From Salinimicrobium flavum (GTDB lineage Bacteria; Bacteroidota; Bacteroidia; Flavobacteriales; Flavobacteriaceae), in contig NZ_JBHULT010000008.1 of NCBI RefSeq assembly GCF_042684505.1, positions 285,140 through 349,139 of the forward strand: a DNA stretch of 64,000 nt. Direction: 5' to 3'. The position numbers and the translations under genes were made by a program. Under the pieces are notes generated by a model. The model did not search any database, was not told where the DNA came from, and worked only from the letters and a program-made list of their open reading frames with translations. The first letter of the stretch is position 1. Each line of letters starts with the position of its first letter. Shown here in pieces: positions 34,762-43,794 of the stretch.

Positions 34762-35820
34762 ATGAGCATTAAAATAACAGGGGTTGGGAGTTACATACCC
34801 AACAAGGTTGAAAAGAATTCAGACTTCCAGAAGCACGAATTTTTATATGAAGATGGTTCTGCTTTTGGGCAGTCAAACACTGTAATAATTGAAAAATTCA
34901 AAGCTATTACAGGTATTCATGAACGCAGGTATATTCAAAAAGAACTTAACAATTCAGATATTGCCTACCTGGCTGCCATAAATGCCATTGAAGACGCAAA
35001 AATAGACCCTGAAGAACTCGATTACCTCATCGTGGCCCATAATTACGGGGATGTGATCCATGACGATATGCAAAGCGACACAGTACCCAGCCTCGCTACG
35101 AGAGTAAAAAATAAATTACGCATTAAGAACCCTAAATGTGTGGCTTATGATGTCCTATTCGGATGTCCGGGTTGGATAGAAGCTGTGATCCAGGCTAATG
35201 CTTTCATCAAAAGTGGAATTGCCAAAAAGTGCCTGGTAATTGGATCGGAAACCTTATCGAGAGTTGTAGATAAACACGACCGCGACTCCATGATCTATTC
35301 AGACGGTGCAGGTGCTACAGTGATCGAAGCCTCAGATGAAGAAGGTGGGATCCTTGCTCATGAAAGCGCAACCTATTCGTTTGAAGAAGCCAATTTTATT
35401 TTCTTCGGAAAAAGTAATAACAGGGACAGTAATGACAACCGCCGATACATAAAAATGCACGGCAGAAAGATCTATGAGTTTGCCCTGAGCCATGTTCCGG
35501 CAGCCATGAAAACCTGCCTGGAAAAAAGTGGAAAATCCATCTCTGATGTGAAGAAGATATTAATTCACCAGGCGAATGAAAAAATGGATGAAGCGATCAT
35601 AAACAGGTTTTACAAACAGTTCAAAACCCCTGTCCCCGAAGGTGTGATGCCAATGAGCATCAATAAACTTGGTAACAGTAGCGTGGCAACAGTGCCTACC
35701 CTACTCGATCTAATCTTGAAGGGAAAAATGAAGGATCAGGAAATTAAAAAAGGAGATGTTGTCATCCTTGCCAGTGTAGGTGCAGGAATGAACATTAATG
35801 CGATCGTCTACCAATTCTAG
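34762..35820 (+). CDS. 3-oxoacyl-ACP synthase III-like (FabH-like) protein
   Basis: Thiolase-fold condensing enzyme that would join an acyl-CoA or acyl-ACP primer with malonyl-ACP. The 352-residue protein has the full FabH triad: Cys135 (VLFGCPGWIEA), His269 (LIHQANEKM) and Asn305 (LGNSSVATVP), and ends in ILASVGAGMNINAIVYQF. An insertion near AHNYGDVIHDDMQSDTVPS and RIKNPK differs from housekeeping FabH. A methyltransferase gene follows 1 base after its stop. Alternatives are a housekeeping FabH paralogue, or a secondary lipid or pigment starter enzyme. Confidence 0.86.
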   Translation: MSIKITGVGSYIPNKVEKNSDFQKHEFLYEDGSAFGQSNTVIIEKFKAITGIHERRYIQKELNNSDIAYLAAINAIEDAKIDPEELDYLIVAHNYGDVIHDDMQSDTVPSLATRVKNKLRIKNPKCVAYDVLFGCPGWIEAVIQANAFIKSGIAKKCLVIGSETLSRVVDKHDRDSMIYSDGAGATVIEASDEEGGILAHESATYSFEEANFIFFGKSNNRDSNDNRRYIKMHGRKIYEFALSHVPAAMKTCLEKSGKSISDVKKILIHQANEKMDEAIINRFYKQFKTPVPEGVMPMSINKLGNSSVATVPTLLDLILKGKMKDQEIKKGDVVILASVGAGMNINAIVYQF

Positions 35821-35821
35821 A

Positions 35822-36346
35822 ATGTACGAAAACACTTTTCCTAATAAAAGGTATAAAGAAACCCTTGAATTCCTTACTAAAGTCGCTCCCGCCCCGGCCA
35901 AAATCCTTGACCTGGGGATAAGAAATCCTTTTTCAGAATTAATGGAAATATACGGGTATCAGGTAACCAATACTTCGGGAGAAGACCTGGATCTGGACAC
36001 TGAAAAAGTAAAAAACAGCACAGCCGAAATTGTAACCGCCTTTGAGATCTTTGAGCATCTTATTGCACCATTCAATGTCCTGAGGGATATAAAAACTGAT
36101 AAACTGGTTGCCACCGTGCCTTTACGCCTCTGGTTCTCTCGCGCCTACCGCAGCAAAACTGATAAATGGGACCGGCATTATCACGAATTTGAGGACTGGC
36201 AGTTTGACTGGCTTTTAGAAAAAGCAGGGTGGGAGATCAAAGAAAGGCATAAATGGACCAATCCCGTAAATAAGATAGGACTTAGGCCTCTGTTACGGAA
36301 ATTCACCCCCCGTTATTATGCGGTGTATGCCGAAAAAAAAGGTTAG
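35822..36346 (+). CDS. class I SAM-dependent methyltransferase
   Basis: A 174-residue protein starting at the ATG at 35822 (MYENTFPNKRYKETLEFL), one base after the FabH-like stop; the frame extends upstream but only inside that gene. The SAM-binding motif I is AKILDLGIRNPFSELME, followed by AEIVTAFEIFEHLIAPFNVLRDI, a Methyltransf_11/23-type fold. The C-terminal HYHEFEDWQFDWLLEKAGW is also usual for the fold. Substrate unknown; tight spacing to the FabH-like gene suggests coupled expression. Confidence 0.8.
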   Translation: MYENTFPNKRYKETLEFLTKVAPAPAKILDLGIRNPFSELMEIYGYQVTNTSGEDLDLDTEKVKNSTAEIVTAFEIFEHLIAPFNVLRDIKTDKLVATVPLRLWFSRAYRSKTDKWDRHYHEFEDWQFDWLLEKAGWEIKERHKWTNPVNKIGLRPLLRKFTPRYYAVYAEKKG

Positions 36347-36435
36347 TCAAAATAGGCATATTTACACCTCAATTCCCTTATCCTTTATTTCTGATGTAAC
36401 AAATCTTTTTCCTGCCCGTCGTAGTTGAAAATCTT

Positions 36436-37110
36436 ATGAAACTTTTCTATGACAACTATTTCCGGTTTAGGAACAATGAACTTTTGTCACTTTTCGTGGT
36501 CAACCTTCGGTATATTATAGGCCTGGGGTTCCTGCCTTCAGGCATTATCAAGGTTTTGGATCAACCCTTCACCCACATGGAGAATGTTGGAGTGTTCTAC
36601 GACTTTCTGGATGCCCTCTATGCTACTGGATATTACTACAATATGATAGGAGTAATGCAGGTAGTTGCGGCTCTGTTGTTAATTACTCAGCGCTTTGCGA
36701 CTATAGGTGCGGTGCTTTTTCTTCCCATCATTTTTAACATCACGGTGCTCACCATTACCACGATTGGCAGCCTTACCCCGCTTGTCGCTTTCCTCATGTT
36801 CCTGGGAACGATATTTTTACTCCTGTGGGACTACTACAAATGGATCAACATCTTTTATAATGATAACCAATTGCGGGCTATTCCTGCTAAAAATAATTAT
36901 CCTACCTACAATAGATTCCAGGTGTGGACAGGAATCCTCCTCATCCTTTTTCCTTCGCTGTTCATTGGAGCCGGGTTTCCTAAAACCGGATTGACCTTTG
37001 TCGCAATAGTGCTTGTTACAGGAAATCTTATTTCTGAATGGAAGCGACCGGTACTACGGCCATTCTTAAAAATAATGTTCAGAAAAGCTTCTTTGGAAAC
37101 AGATGTTTAA
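36436..37110 (+). CDS. DoxX-family membrane protein
   Basis: A 224-residue integral membrane protein. NLRYIIGLGFLPSGIIKVLDQPF is the DoxX-like first helix, followed by three or four more helices (IGVMQVVAALLLITQRFATIG, VLFLPIIFNITVLTITTIGS, LVAFLMFLGTIFLLLWDYY). DoxX proteins often act with redox partners, but the exact role is unknown. It sits between the methyltransferase (89-base gap) and the glycosyltransferase (32-base gap), so it may be in the same transcript. Confidence 0.75.
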   Translation: MKLFYDNYFRFRNNELLSLFVVNLRYIIGLGFLPSGIIKVLDQPFTHMENVGVFYDFLDALYATGYYYNMIGVMQVVAALLLITQRFATIGAVLFLPIIFNITVLTITTIGSLTPLVAFLMFLGTIFLLLWDYYKWINIFYNDNQLRAIPAKNNYPTYNRFQVWTGILLILFPSLFIGAGFPKTGLTFVAIVLVTGNLISEWKRPVLRPFLKIMFRKASLETDV

Positions 37111-37142
37111 AAAGTGTAATTTAGCCGAAAGACCTGCAGACT

Positions 37143-37994
37143 TTGAAAATTTACATTGTCATTCCCGCTCACAACGAAGAAGCATTTATAAGGGAAACTT
37201 TAGAATCCCTCTCAAGACAAAGTCTTCTTCCATCAAAACTGGTGGTAGTTGACGATCAATCAGCCGATGGTACTGCAGAAATTGTTTCAGAACTTACCCG
37301 GAAATATCCTTTAATCTCCCTGGTAAAAACGACTTCTTCAGAAGAACATCTCCCGGGAAGCAAAGTTATCAATGCCTTTCAGAAGGGATTAGAAACTTTA
37401 GATGACACCTATGATGTGATCTGCAAATTTGATGCTGACCTTATCTTTCCGGAGAATTACCTCGAAACCATCAGCCGGCATTTTTCAAAAAATTCAAAGG
37501 TGGGGATGGCTGGAGGTTTCTGTTACATTCAGCAGGAAGAAGAATGGGTTTTGGAAAGCCTTACAGATAAGGATCATATCAGAGGAGCGCTAAAGGCTTA
37601 CCGAAAGGAATGTTTCAGGGATATTGGCGGACTTAAACCATCAATGGGTTGGGATACTGCAGATGAACTGCTGGCTCAATTCCATGGCTGGGAAATAGTG
37701 ACCGATCCATCTTTAAAGGTAAAACACCTCAGACCAACCGGGTTTACGTACCATAAAAAGGCCAGATGGAAACAAGGGGAAGCTTTTTACAAGCTTCGCT
37801 ATGGATTCATCATTACTACCATTGCCTCGGTCAAACTTGCCCTGAAGAAGAGAAAACCGGCGCTTCTCAAAGATTACCTTGAAGGATATTTTAGGGCCGC
37901 TGTCGCAAACTCCACTTTCCTGGTGACAAAAAAAGAAGGAGCCTTCATAAGAAGGCTCCGTTATAAAAAGATGTTCGCAAAGTTGTTCGGTTAG
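37143..37994 (+). CDS. family 2 glycosyltransferase
   Basis: A 283-residue GT-A fold enzyme. It starts with TTG at 37143 (MKIYIVIPAHNEEAFIRETL); no in-frame ATG is nearby. GT2 features are IPAHNEE, VVVDDQSADGT, the DxD-type KFDADLIFPENYLE and GLKPSMGWDTADELLAQFHGW. There is no C-terminal membrane helix, so it is likely cytosolic or peripheral. Donor and acceptor unknown. A TAATTTAG box lies 18 bases upstream. Its 3' end overlaps the convergent phosphatase gene by 4 bases. Confidence 0.86.
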   Translation: MKIYIVIPAHNEEAFIRETLESLSRQSLLPSKLVVVDDQSADGTAEIVSELTRKYPLISLVKTTSSEEHLPGSKVINAFQKGLETLDDTYDVICKFDADLIFPENYLETISRHFSKNSKVGMAGGFCYIQQEEEWVLESLTDKDHIRGALKAYRKECFRDIGGLKPSMGWDTADELLAQFHGWEIVTDPSLKVKHLRPTGFTYHKKARWKQGEAFYKLRYGFIITTIASVKLALKKRKPALLKDYLEGYFRAAVANSTFLVTKKEGAFIRRLRYKKMFAKLFG

Positions 37995-39655
37995 TTTTCA
38001 AAGACCATATATAATGGTCTACCTGTTGAGCCGTTTGGAAATGAAATCCCTAATAAAGCAGAGATCGTTGGTGCAATATCCTCGATTCCTGTACGCTCCA
38101 ATGTATTTCCATGTTTTATCCCCTTTCCGTAAAAAATGAGAGGAGCATGGGTATCATAATTCTGGCCACTGCCATGAGTGGAGCCGGTTTTTGAATAAGA
38201 AATAACAGACGGTTCAAGTACAAACATTACATCACCACTCCTTTTCTGGTGAAAACCGTTATCAACGGCAGCATCAATTCCATCGGAATAACTTGTTGCC
38301 TCCAGTTGTTCTCTTGTAAAGACCTTATTCACCTGCTCATATTGAAGTGCAAAATGTGCAACTTCTCTTTGCAGCTCAACCCTTGAAATATCATTATCTT
38401 CCAATACTTCATAGTCGAAAAATATCTGGTTATTTGAAATGTTCTTAATAAAGGTATCTTCTCCAAAAACATCTCCCAAATAATCATTCAGAGAATCCCT
38501 GAATTCTGAACTATTAAAATATCCCGCCGGGATCTTTACAGATTGCAGATAAGACGGTACATGAACTCCACCATGATCTGAAGTGAGGAATAAGGTATAG
38601 TTGTCTTCCCCAACTTTATCATCCAGAGCCTCAAGAAGACGCTGCAGGTCAAGATCCAGACGGAGGTAACTATCCTGCACCTCTTTTGAGTTCACTCCAA
38701 AATTATGGCCAAGGTAATCTGTGGAAGAGAAACTAACCGTAAGAAAGTCGGTGATCTCATCTTGTCCCAAATCTTCCCCTTCGAGAGCGGCTATGGCAAA
38801 ATCTGCAGTTAAGCTGTTCCCAAAAGGACTTTCCTTAATTATATCATATCCTCCGTTTTGTTCCTGTAACTTCGGAAAGTCATAAGGAAATCCTGTATCT
38901 TCCTTTCCCTTAAAGCCTCCTTCAAAATCATTGATATCTATTCCACTTTCCAAGTAGGTATCAGTATCAAAAAGGGTTTCCCAGGGCTTCATGTAAGACT
39001 GTGCCCTACCGGAAGTATTGAATTCCTCCACCCAGTCTGGTAGTTCTTCAGTATAAAATGAGCTGGTCACCCATTTAGCCTCGTCCTGCCCATGAAACCA
39101 ATAAGCAGCATTAGCTGTATGACCGGCAGGCAATATTGCTCCGCGATCTTTTAATGCGATCCCAATGGTCTTTCCGCGCATTTGCGTATGCAACCTGTTT
39201 TCATCTGCGACGGTAGTGGTAAGGAGACGGTGGGGAGACATTTTCCCTGCATCTGAAGTTGTACCTACAGAATTTACCGCCGGGTCTCCAACACAATAAA
39301 CCATCTCCCCGATAAATTTATTGTACCAGTTATTTCCTATTATTCCATGTGATTCGGGAGAACTCCCCGTATAGACCGAAGCGTGTCCCGGTCCTGTATA
39401 GGTAGGAATATAACTAAAATGAGTATTGCGAAGATTATAACCTTCAGAAATGAGCTTTTTGAACCCACCGTCCCCAAACCTGTCCCAGAATCGGGTTATG
39501 AAATCATATCTCATTTGATCTACTACTACCCCTACCACCAGTTTTGGTTGAGTCCTGAGATCTTTGGATGGATTAAATCCCTCCCGGGAACCGTCCTGTG
39601 CAGAAACGACCTGGACGAAAAAAACAGCTAAAAAAATTTGAATAAAATGCTTCAT
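37991..39655 (-). CDS. PafA-like alkaline phosphatase
   Basis: Secreted metallophosphatase of the alkaline phosphatase superfamily (554 residues). I start at the ATG at 39655, giving a clean signal peptide (MKHFIQIFLAVFFVQVVSAQ); the longer frame from 39685 adds ten residues ahead of it. Landmarks are the metal aspartate in VVVDQMRYDF (Asp46), the nucleophile Thr in TYTGPGHASVYTG (about residue 86), SDHGGVHVPSY and STHGSGQNYDTHAPLIFYG. PafA enzymes are phosphate-irrepressible phosphomonoesterases in Flavobacteria. It stands alone, converging with the glycosyltransferase. Confidence 0.88.
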   Translation of the reverse strand: MKHFIQIFLAVFFVQVVSAQDGSREGFNPSKDLRTQPKLVVGVVVDQMRYDFITRFWDRFGDGGFKKLISEGYNLRNTHFSYIPTYTGPGHASVYTGSSPESHGIIGNNWYNKFIGEMVYCVGDPAVNSVGTTSDAGKMSPHRLLTTTVADENRLHTQMRGKTIGIALKDRGAILPAGHTANAAYWFHGQDEAKWVTSSFYTEELPDWVEEFNTSGRAQSYMKPWETLFDTDTYLESGIDINDFEGGFKGKEDTGFPYDFPKLQEQNGGYDIIKESPFGNSLTADFAIAALEGEDLGQDEITDFLTVSFSSTDYLGHNFGVNSKEVQDSYLRLDLDLQRLLEALDDKVGEDNYTLFLTSDHGGVHVPSYLQSVKIPAGYFNSSEFRDSLNDYLGDVFGEDTFIKNISNNQIFFDYEVLEDNDISRVELQREVAHFALQYEQVNKVFTREQLEATSYSDGIDAAVDNGFHQKRSGDVMFVLEPSVISYSKTGSTHGSGQNYDTHAPLIFYGKGIKHGNTLERTGIEDIAPTISALLGISFPNGSTGRPLYMVFEN

Positions 39656-39767
39656 TATAAAATATTTATTGTCCCAAAAATACAATTTTATAAGGCTTCA
39701 AAGATTAAGTCAAGCTTAAATACTTTGCTTGAAAAAATTAGTATTTTAGCATTTACAAAATTTATAA

Positions 39768-40508
39768 ATGGGCTATCTGCATTCTATTGGTGAATATTTT
39801 TTAATGCTAAAAGGGGTTTTCGGCCGAATGACCAAAAGATCGGTTCTCACCAATCTAATCTTTAAAGAAATAGACGACCTTATATTGGGATCCCTGGGTA
39901 TAGTTGCTTTCATTTCCTTTTTTATTGGAGGAGTTGTAGCCATACAAACTGCACTTAACCTCAACAACCCGTTGATACCCCGAACGCTCATTGCCTTTGC
40001 AGCAAGGCAGTCTGTGATCCTGGAATTCGCACCTACTTTCATTTCCATTATTATGGCAGGAAAAGTAGGTTCCTACATCACTTCGAGTATTGGATCAATG
40101 CGGGTTACCCAGCAAATTGATGCCCTGGAAGTGATGGGAATAAACTCCTTAAACTATTTGATCTTTCCGAAGATCATCGCCATGCTTACTTACCCCTTTA
40201 TTATTGCGATCTCCATGTTCCTTGGAATCCTGGGGGCTTATAGTGCGGGTGTATTTGGAGGTTTTGTTTCATCAGAAGATTTTATTTCGGGGCTACAGGA
40301 TGATTTTAACTCCTTTCACCTGGTCTACGCGTTTGCAAAGACCTTCATTTTTGCCTTAATATTAGCGACTATTCCTTCTTACCATGGTTATTACATGAAA
40401 GGGGGAGCACTTGAAGTTGGACGGGCAAGCACCACGTCGTTCGTTTGGACCAGTGTGGTGATCATCATCGCCAATTATGTAATAACCCAATTACTGTTAA
40501 GCTCATGA
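39768..40508 (+). CDS. mlaE: MlaE-family lipid ABC transporter permease
   Basis: Inner membrane permease of a phospholipid transport system that maintains outer membrane asymmetry. The 246-residue protein has about five hydrophobic helices and the typical motifs GSLGIVAFISFFIGGVVAIQ, EFAPTFISIIMAGKVGS and QIDALEVMGINSLNYLIFP. The ATPase gene overlaps its stop as ATGA. No MlaD-type MCE gene follows, as in many Bacteroidota where it lies elsewhere. Confidence 0.9.
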   Translation: MGYLHSIGEYFLMLKGVFGRMTKRSVLTNLIFKEIDDLILGSLGIVAFISFFIGGVVAIQTALNLNNPLIPRTLIAFAARQSVILEFAPTFISIIMAGKVGSYITSSIGSMRVTQQIDALEVMGINSLNYLIFPKIIAMLTYPFIIAISMFLGILGAYSAGVFGGFVSSEDFISGLQDDFNSFHLVYAFAKTFIFALILATIPSYHGYYMKGGALEVGRASTTSFVWTSVVIIIANYVITQLLLSS

Positions 40509-41272
40509 TAGAAGTAAAGAATATTAAAAAAGCTTTTGATGGGGAAGAGATCCTGAAAGGGATCTCAACGGTCTTTCCAAAAGGACAGACCAACCTCATC
40601 ATAGGCCAGTCGGGGGCAGGAAAAACAGTATTTTTAAAATGTTTGTTAGGCCTTTTCAGACCCGATTCAGGAAAGATCCTTTATGACGGACAGGCATTTT
40701 CTTCATTCAGCGAAGAGGAGCAAAGGGAACTACGCCAGCAAATGGGAATGGTGTTCCAGGGTGGTGCTCTGTTCGATTCCATGACCGTGGAGGAAAACGT
40801 AATGTTCCCTTTGCGCATGTTCACCAAACAAAACCGGGCAACCATGATGAAGCGGGTAAAGGAAGTATTGGATAGGGTTAACCTGGCCGAAGCACAGCAA
40901 CAGAAAATGCCGGTGGAGATAAGCGGGGGGATGCAGAAAAGGGTTTCCATAGCCCGTGCCATTGTGAACCGCCCAAAATACCTTTTTTGTGATGAACCCA
41001 ACTCGGGACTTGATCCACAAACCGCTACGGTGATAGATAACCTCATCCTGGAGATCACCAGGGAATATGACATCACCACGGTGATCAATACCCATGATAT
41101 GAACTCGGTTCTGGAAATAGGGGAAAAGATCGTTTTTCTTAAAGACGGAAAACTGGAGTGGGAAGGCGATAAAGAGGTTATCTTTAAAGCTGAAAATGAA
41201 GCGGTAACCGAATTCGTCTATTCCTCAGATCTATTCAGAAAGGTTAGAAAAGCCCAGATGCAGGGATTTTGA
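40505..41272 (+). CDS. mlaF: MlaF-like lipid transport ATPase
   Basis: ATP-binding subunit that pairs with the overlapping MlaE permease. I start at the ATG at 40505 (MIEVKNIKKAFDGEEILKG, 255 residues); the upstream part of the longer frame lies inside mlaE. Walker A is GQSGAGKT (34-41), the signature SGGMQKRVSIARA, Walker B YLFCDEPNSGLDP, plus the H-loop NTHDMNSV. The stop lies in a 20-base palindrome shared with the convergent DUF389 gene. Confidence 0.92.
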   Translation: MIEVKNIKKAFDGEEILKGISTVFPKGQTNLIIGQSGAGKTVFLKCLLGLFRPDSGKILYDGQAFSSFSEEEQRELRQQMGMVFQGGALFDSMTVEENVMFPLRMFTKQNRATMMKRVKEVLDRVNLAEAQQQKMPVEISGGMQKRVSIARAIVNRPKYLFCDEPNSGLDPQTATVIDNLILEITREYDITTVINTHDMNSVLEIGEKIVFLKDGKLEWEGDKEVIFKAENEAVTEFVYSSDLFRKVRKAQMQGF

Positions 41273-41290
41273 TCAATTGATCAATTGATC
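41271..41290. repeat. perfect 20-base palindrome across two convergent stop codons
   Basis: GATCAATTGATCAATTGATC equals its own reverse complement. It overlaps the TGA of mlaF (41270-41272) and contains the TGA of the DUF389 gene (41281-41283), so both reading frames end within it. It is AT-rich with no T tract, so it is not a classical terminator. Confidence 0.85.
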
Positions 41291-42702
41291 GTTCTCACGG
41301 AGATGGTATCAAGGGCAAGCCTTACCATTAACCACTCCTGCAGTTTATTCATTTCTTCGTTCCGTGAAGCCCGGGAAAGAGAGTTATCCCATCTAATGTT
41401 GAATGTAGGAATAGTATCTATCTTCGAAAAATTGGTCACCAGATTGTTCGCATAACTCATCTCCCTGATATTCTTATAATTGATCTTAGCCTCACGGGTG
41501 ATTTTTTCGAAAGGGATACCTGAACTACGATAGTGCATTAGTTCCTGCTCCAGTAACCTAATACGTGCATCTTTATCTTCCACCACCTGCTGGTTGCGCA
41601 TGTAAAGGTCTTCCAGGATCCCGGTCCTTACCTCACTGGTCAATTGCGCTGCCATTTCCGGACTTTGGTAGGACCCCTGGTGAACATCAAGTACCACGTC
41701 TTCCAGCTTCGGAATACTGTTCAGCTGTGATTTCCACTGGTAGATCTGCTCCTGGGGCACAGGTTTTCCAATAAGATAAATATCAATGATCTTTGTTTTA
41801 TAATCCTGGTTAAATTTGACCACTTCAGCCCCGGGATACTTTATCACATCATTTACAAATTCTTTTGTTTTACTATTGAAAACCTGCTCACTTAAAAGGT
41901 TTACGAAAAGGATGATACTTGGTATCATTACCAGGATAGCGATCAAAGAGGCAAGGCGGGCAGTATTTTTACGACGCCTGCTGTTGGCATATTTTACCAG
42001 GGGAAACCCTAATAATTTTGAAACCAGAAAAGTTGAAAGAGCAATGAAGACTGAGTTGATCGAGAAAAGATATAAGGCACCACCTGCATATTCCCAGTTA
42101 CCAATTGCCAGGCCATAACCTACGGTACACAGGGGTGGCATAAGGGCCGTTGCAATAGCAACCCCAAAGATCACACTGGCTATGGCTCCTTTTTTAGTTT
42201 TCGCCACTATAAGGGCAAGACCGCCAAAAATAGCAATAAGCACATCGAGGATAGTAGGATAAGTACGAGCCACCAGTTCGGGGGTTTCCTCCTTGATAGG
42301 AGAAACCAGGAAATACAGGTAAGCCGTAAGTACACTCAACACTACCATAACACCCAAATTGACCAAAGAGCGTTTCAGGGTGTCCACGTCGTTTATCGCA
42401 ACCGAGAATCCCACCCCCACAATGGGTCCCATTAGAGGGGAGATCAACATGGCACCAATAACCACGGCAGTGCTACTCACGTTAAGGCCAATAGAAGCGA
42501 CAAATATTGAGAACACAAGGATCCAGGCATTATGCCCTTTAAAAGAGATATCGCGCTTAACCGTCTCCATGGTGGTATCGCGATCTGTATCCTCATGAAT
42601 ATCCAATAATTCTTTAAGAAAACTCTTTAGTTCCCGCCAAAGGGATTTTCCGTTCGCTCCGGTTCCTGCCTCAATAGAAGTGCTGTTACTGTTATTCTCC
42701 AT
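41281..42702 (-). CDS. DUF389 membrane protein
   Basis: A 473-residue polytopic membrane protein with the DUF389 core in the first half: SSTAVVIGAMLISPLMGPIVG, then further helices up to about residue 280 (GVAIATALMPPLCTVGYGLA). The C-terminal 180 residues are soluble and partly coiled. Function unknown; DUF389 proteins have been loosely linked to transport. It is the last gene of a minus-strand run, 3 bases after the guanylyltransferase. Confidence 0.82.
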   Translation of the reverse strand: MENNSNSTSIEAGTGANGKSLWRELKSFLKELLDIHEDTDRDTTMETVKRDISFKGHNAWILVFSIFVASIGLNVSSTAVVIGAMLISPLMGPIVGVGFSVAINDVDTLKRSLVNLGVMVVLSVLTAYLYFLVSPIKEETPELVARTYPTILDVLIAIFGGLALIVAKTKKGAIASVIFGVAIATALMPPLCTVGYGLAIGNWEYAGGALYLFSINSVFIALSTFLVSKLLGFPLVKYANSRRRKNTARLASLIAILVMIPSIILFVNLLSEQVFNSKTKEFVNDVIKYPGAEVVKFNQDYKTKIIDIYLIGKPVPQEQIYQWKSQLNSIPKLEDVVLDVHQGSYQSPEMAAQLTSEVRTGILEDLYMRNQQVVEDKDARIRLLEQELMHYRSSGIPFEKITREAKINYKNIREMSYANNLVTNFSKIDTIPTFNIRWDNSLSRASRNEEMNKLQEWLMVRLALDTISVRTIN

Positions 42703-42705
42703 TCG

Positions 42706-43782
42706 CTAACCTAGATTTTCTCCGAATTTTTTCTGAACCATCTCCCTTATCTGCTTTATCTCCTGCTCTTTTTCCTTCGGAACGATCAATAATACATCTT
42801 TTTCGTCAACCACGATATATCGGTGGAGTCCGTCAATTACCACAACCTTATTGGAGTTGGAACTTATTATATTTCCTTCTGAAGCCTGAGCAAGCACCCG
42901 GGCATTAAGAACCACATTTTCCTGTCCGTCCTTATCACATTGATCGAACAAGGAACCCCAGGTACCCAGATCATTCCAGTCAAAGGAAGCCGGAATGACA
43001 AAAATATTTTTCTCCTTTTCGAGGATCCCGTAATCAATGGAAATATCGGGAGCAGAAGAATAATGTTTTCCAATGAAATCAAATTCCTCAACGGTATTCA
43101 GTTTTTCCCTGCCCTTATCAAAAAGATCATAGAGCTCAGGGAGATTTCTGGAAAATGAGCGTAGAATAAAATCAACATTCCATATAAAGATCCCGGCGTT
43201 CCAAAGGTAGTTGCCTTCTTTCAGAAATCTGCGCGCAACTTCTATAGTAGGTTTTTCGGTGAACTCATTGACGTTTTTAACTTTGCCACTTCCATTTTTG
43301 TCATATTGTATGTACCCATAGCCTGTATTAGGAAAGGAAGGTAGAACCCCAAGGGTCACGATCCTGTCATCTCTTCGGCAGGCTTCAAAGGCCGCGTTTA
43401 TATCATTTGTAAACGCAGTTTCATTCTCGATCCAGTGATCGCTTGGTGCCATGATCATCACGGCATTTTTATTCTTTTTATAGATCTTTAAAGCAGCCAG
43501 TAAGACCGCCGGTGCGGTATTGCGCATGGCGGGTTCCAGTACCACCTGCCCCGGCTCCACATTTAGTTGATCGTGAACGAGGATCTCATATTTTTCATTG
43601 GTAAGGATCAGGATATTTTCCGCAGGAACCAAAGCGGTCAATCTTCTAAAGGTGGTTTGTATAAGCGTCTCCCCGGTACCTAAAAGATCCCTGAACTGCT
43701 TGGGCTTTTGAGTAGTGCTAACGGGCCAGAATCTAGATCCTACTCCACCGGCCATAAGAACCGCATAATTATCTTTGTTCAT
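42706..43782 (-). CDS. manC: mannose-1-phosphate guanylyltransferase
   Basis: Makes GDP-mannose from mannose 1-phosphate and GTP for surface polysaccharide or fucose synthesis. The 358-residue protein has the nucleotidyltransferase start VLMAGGVGSRFWPVSTTQKPKQF and the signature FTEKPTIEVARRF, then NAGIFIWNV and SFDWNDLGTWGSL. It is the short form without the C-terminal isomerase domain. It sits 12 bases after the SprT-like gene and 3 before DUF389. Confidence 0.92.
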   Translation of the reverse strand: MNKDNYAVLMAGGVGSRFWPVSTTQKPKQFRDLLGTGETLIQTTFRRLTALVPAENILILTNEKYEILVHDQLNVEPGQVVLEPAMRNTAPAVLLAALKIYKKNKNAVMIMAPSDHWIENETAFTNDINAAFEACRRDDRIVTLGVLPSFPNTGYGYIQYDKNGSGKVKNVNEFTEKPTIEVARRFLKEGNYLWNAGIFIWNVDFILRSFSRNLPELYDLFDKGREKLNTVEEFDFIGKHYSSAPDISIDYGILEKEKNIFVIPASFDWNDLGTWGSLFDQCDKDGQENVVLNARVLAQASEGNIISSNSNKVVVIDGLHRYIVVDEKDVLLIVPKEKEQEIKQIREMVQKKFGENLG

Positions 43783-43794
43783 TCTCTCCGTATT

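Noticed and set aside
40445..40504. Upstream extension of mlaF inside mlaE
   Set aside because: The extra 20 residues lie wholly in the permease coding region; the ATG at 40505 overlapping TGA is the standard coupled start.
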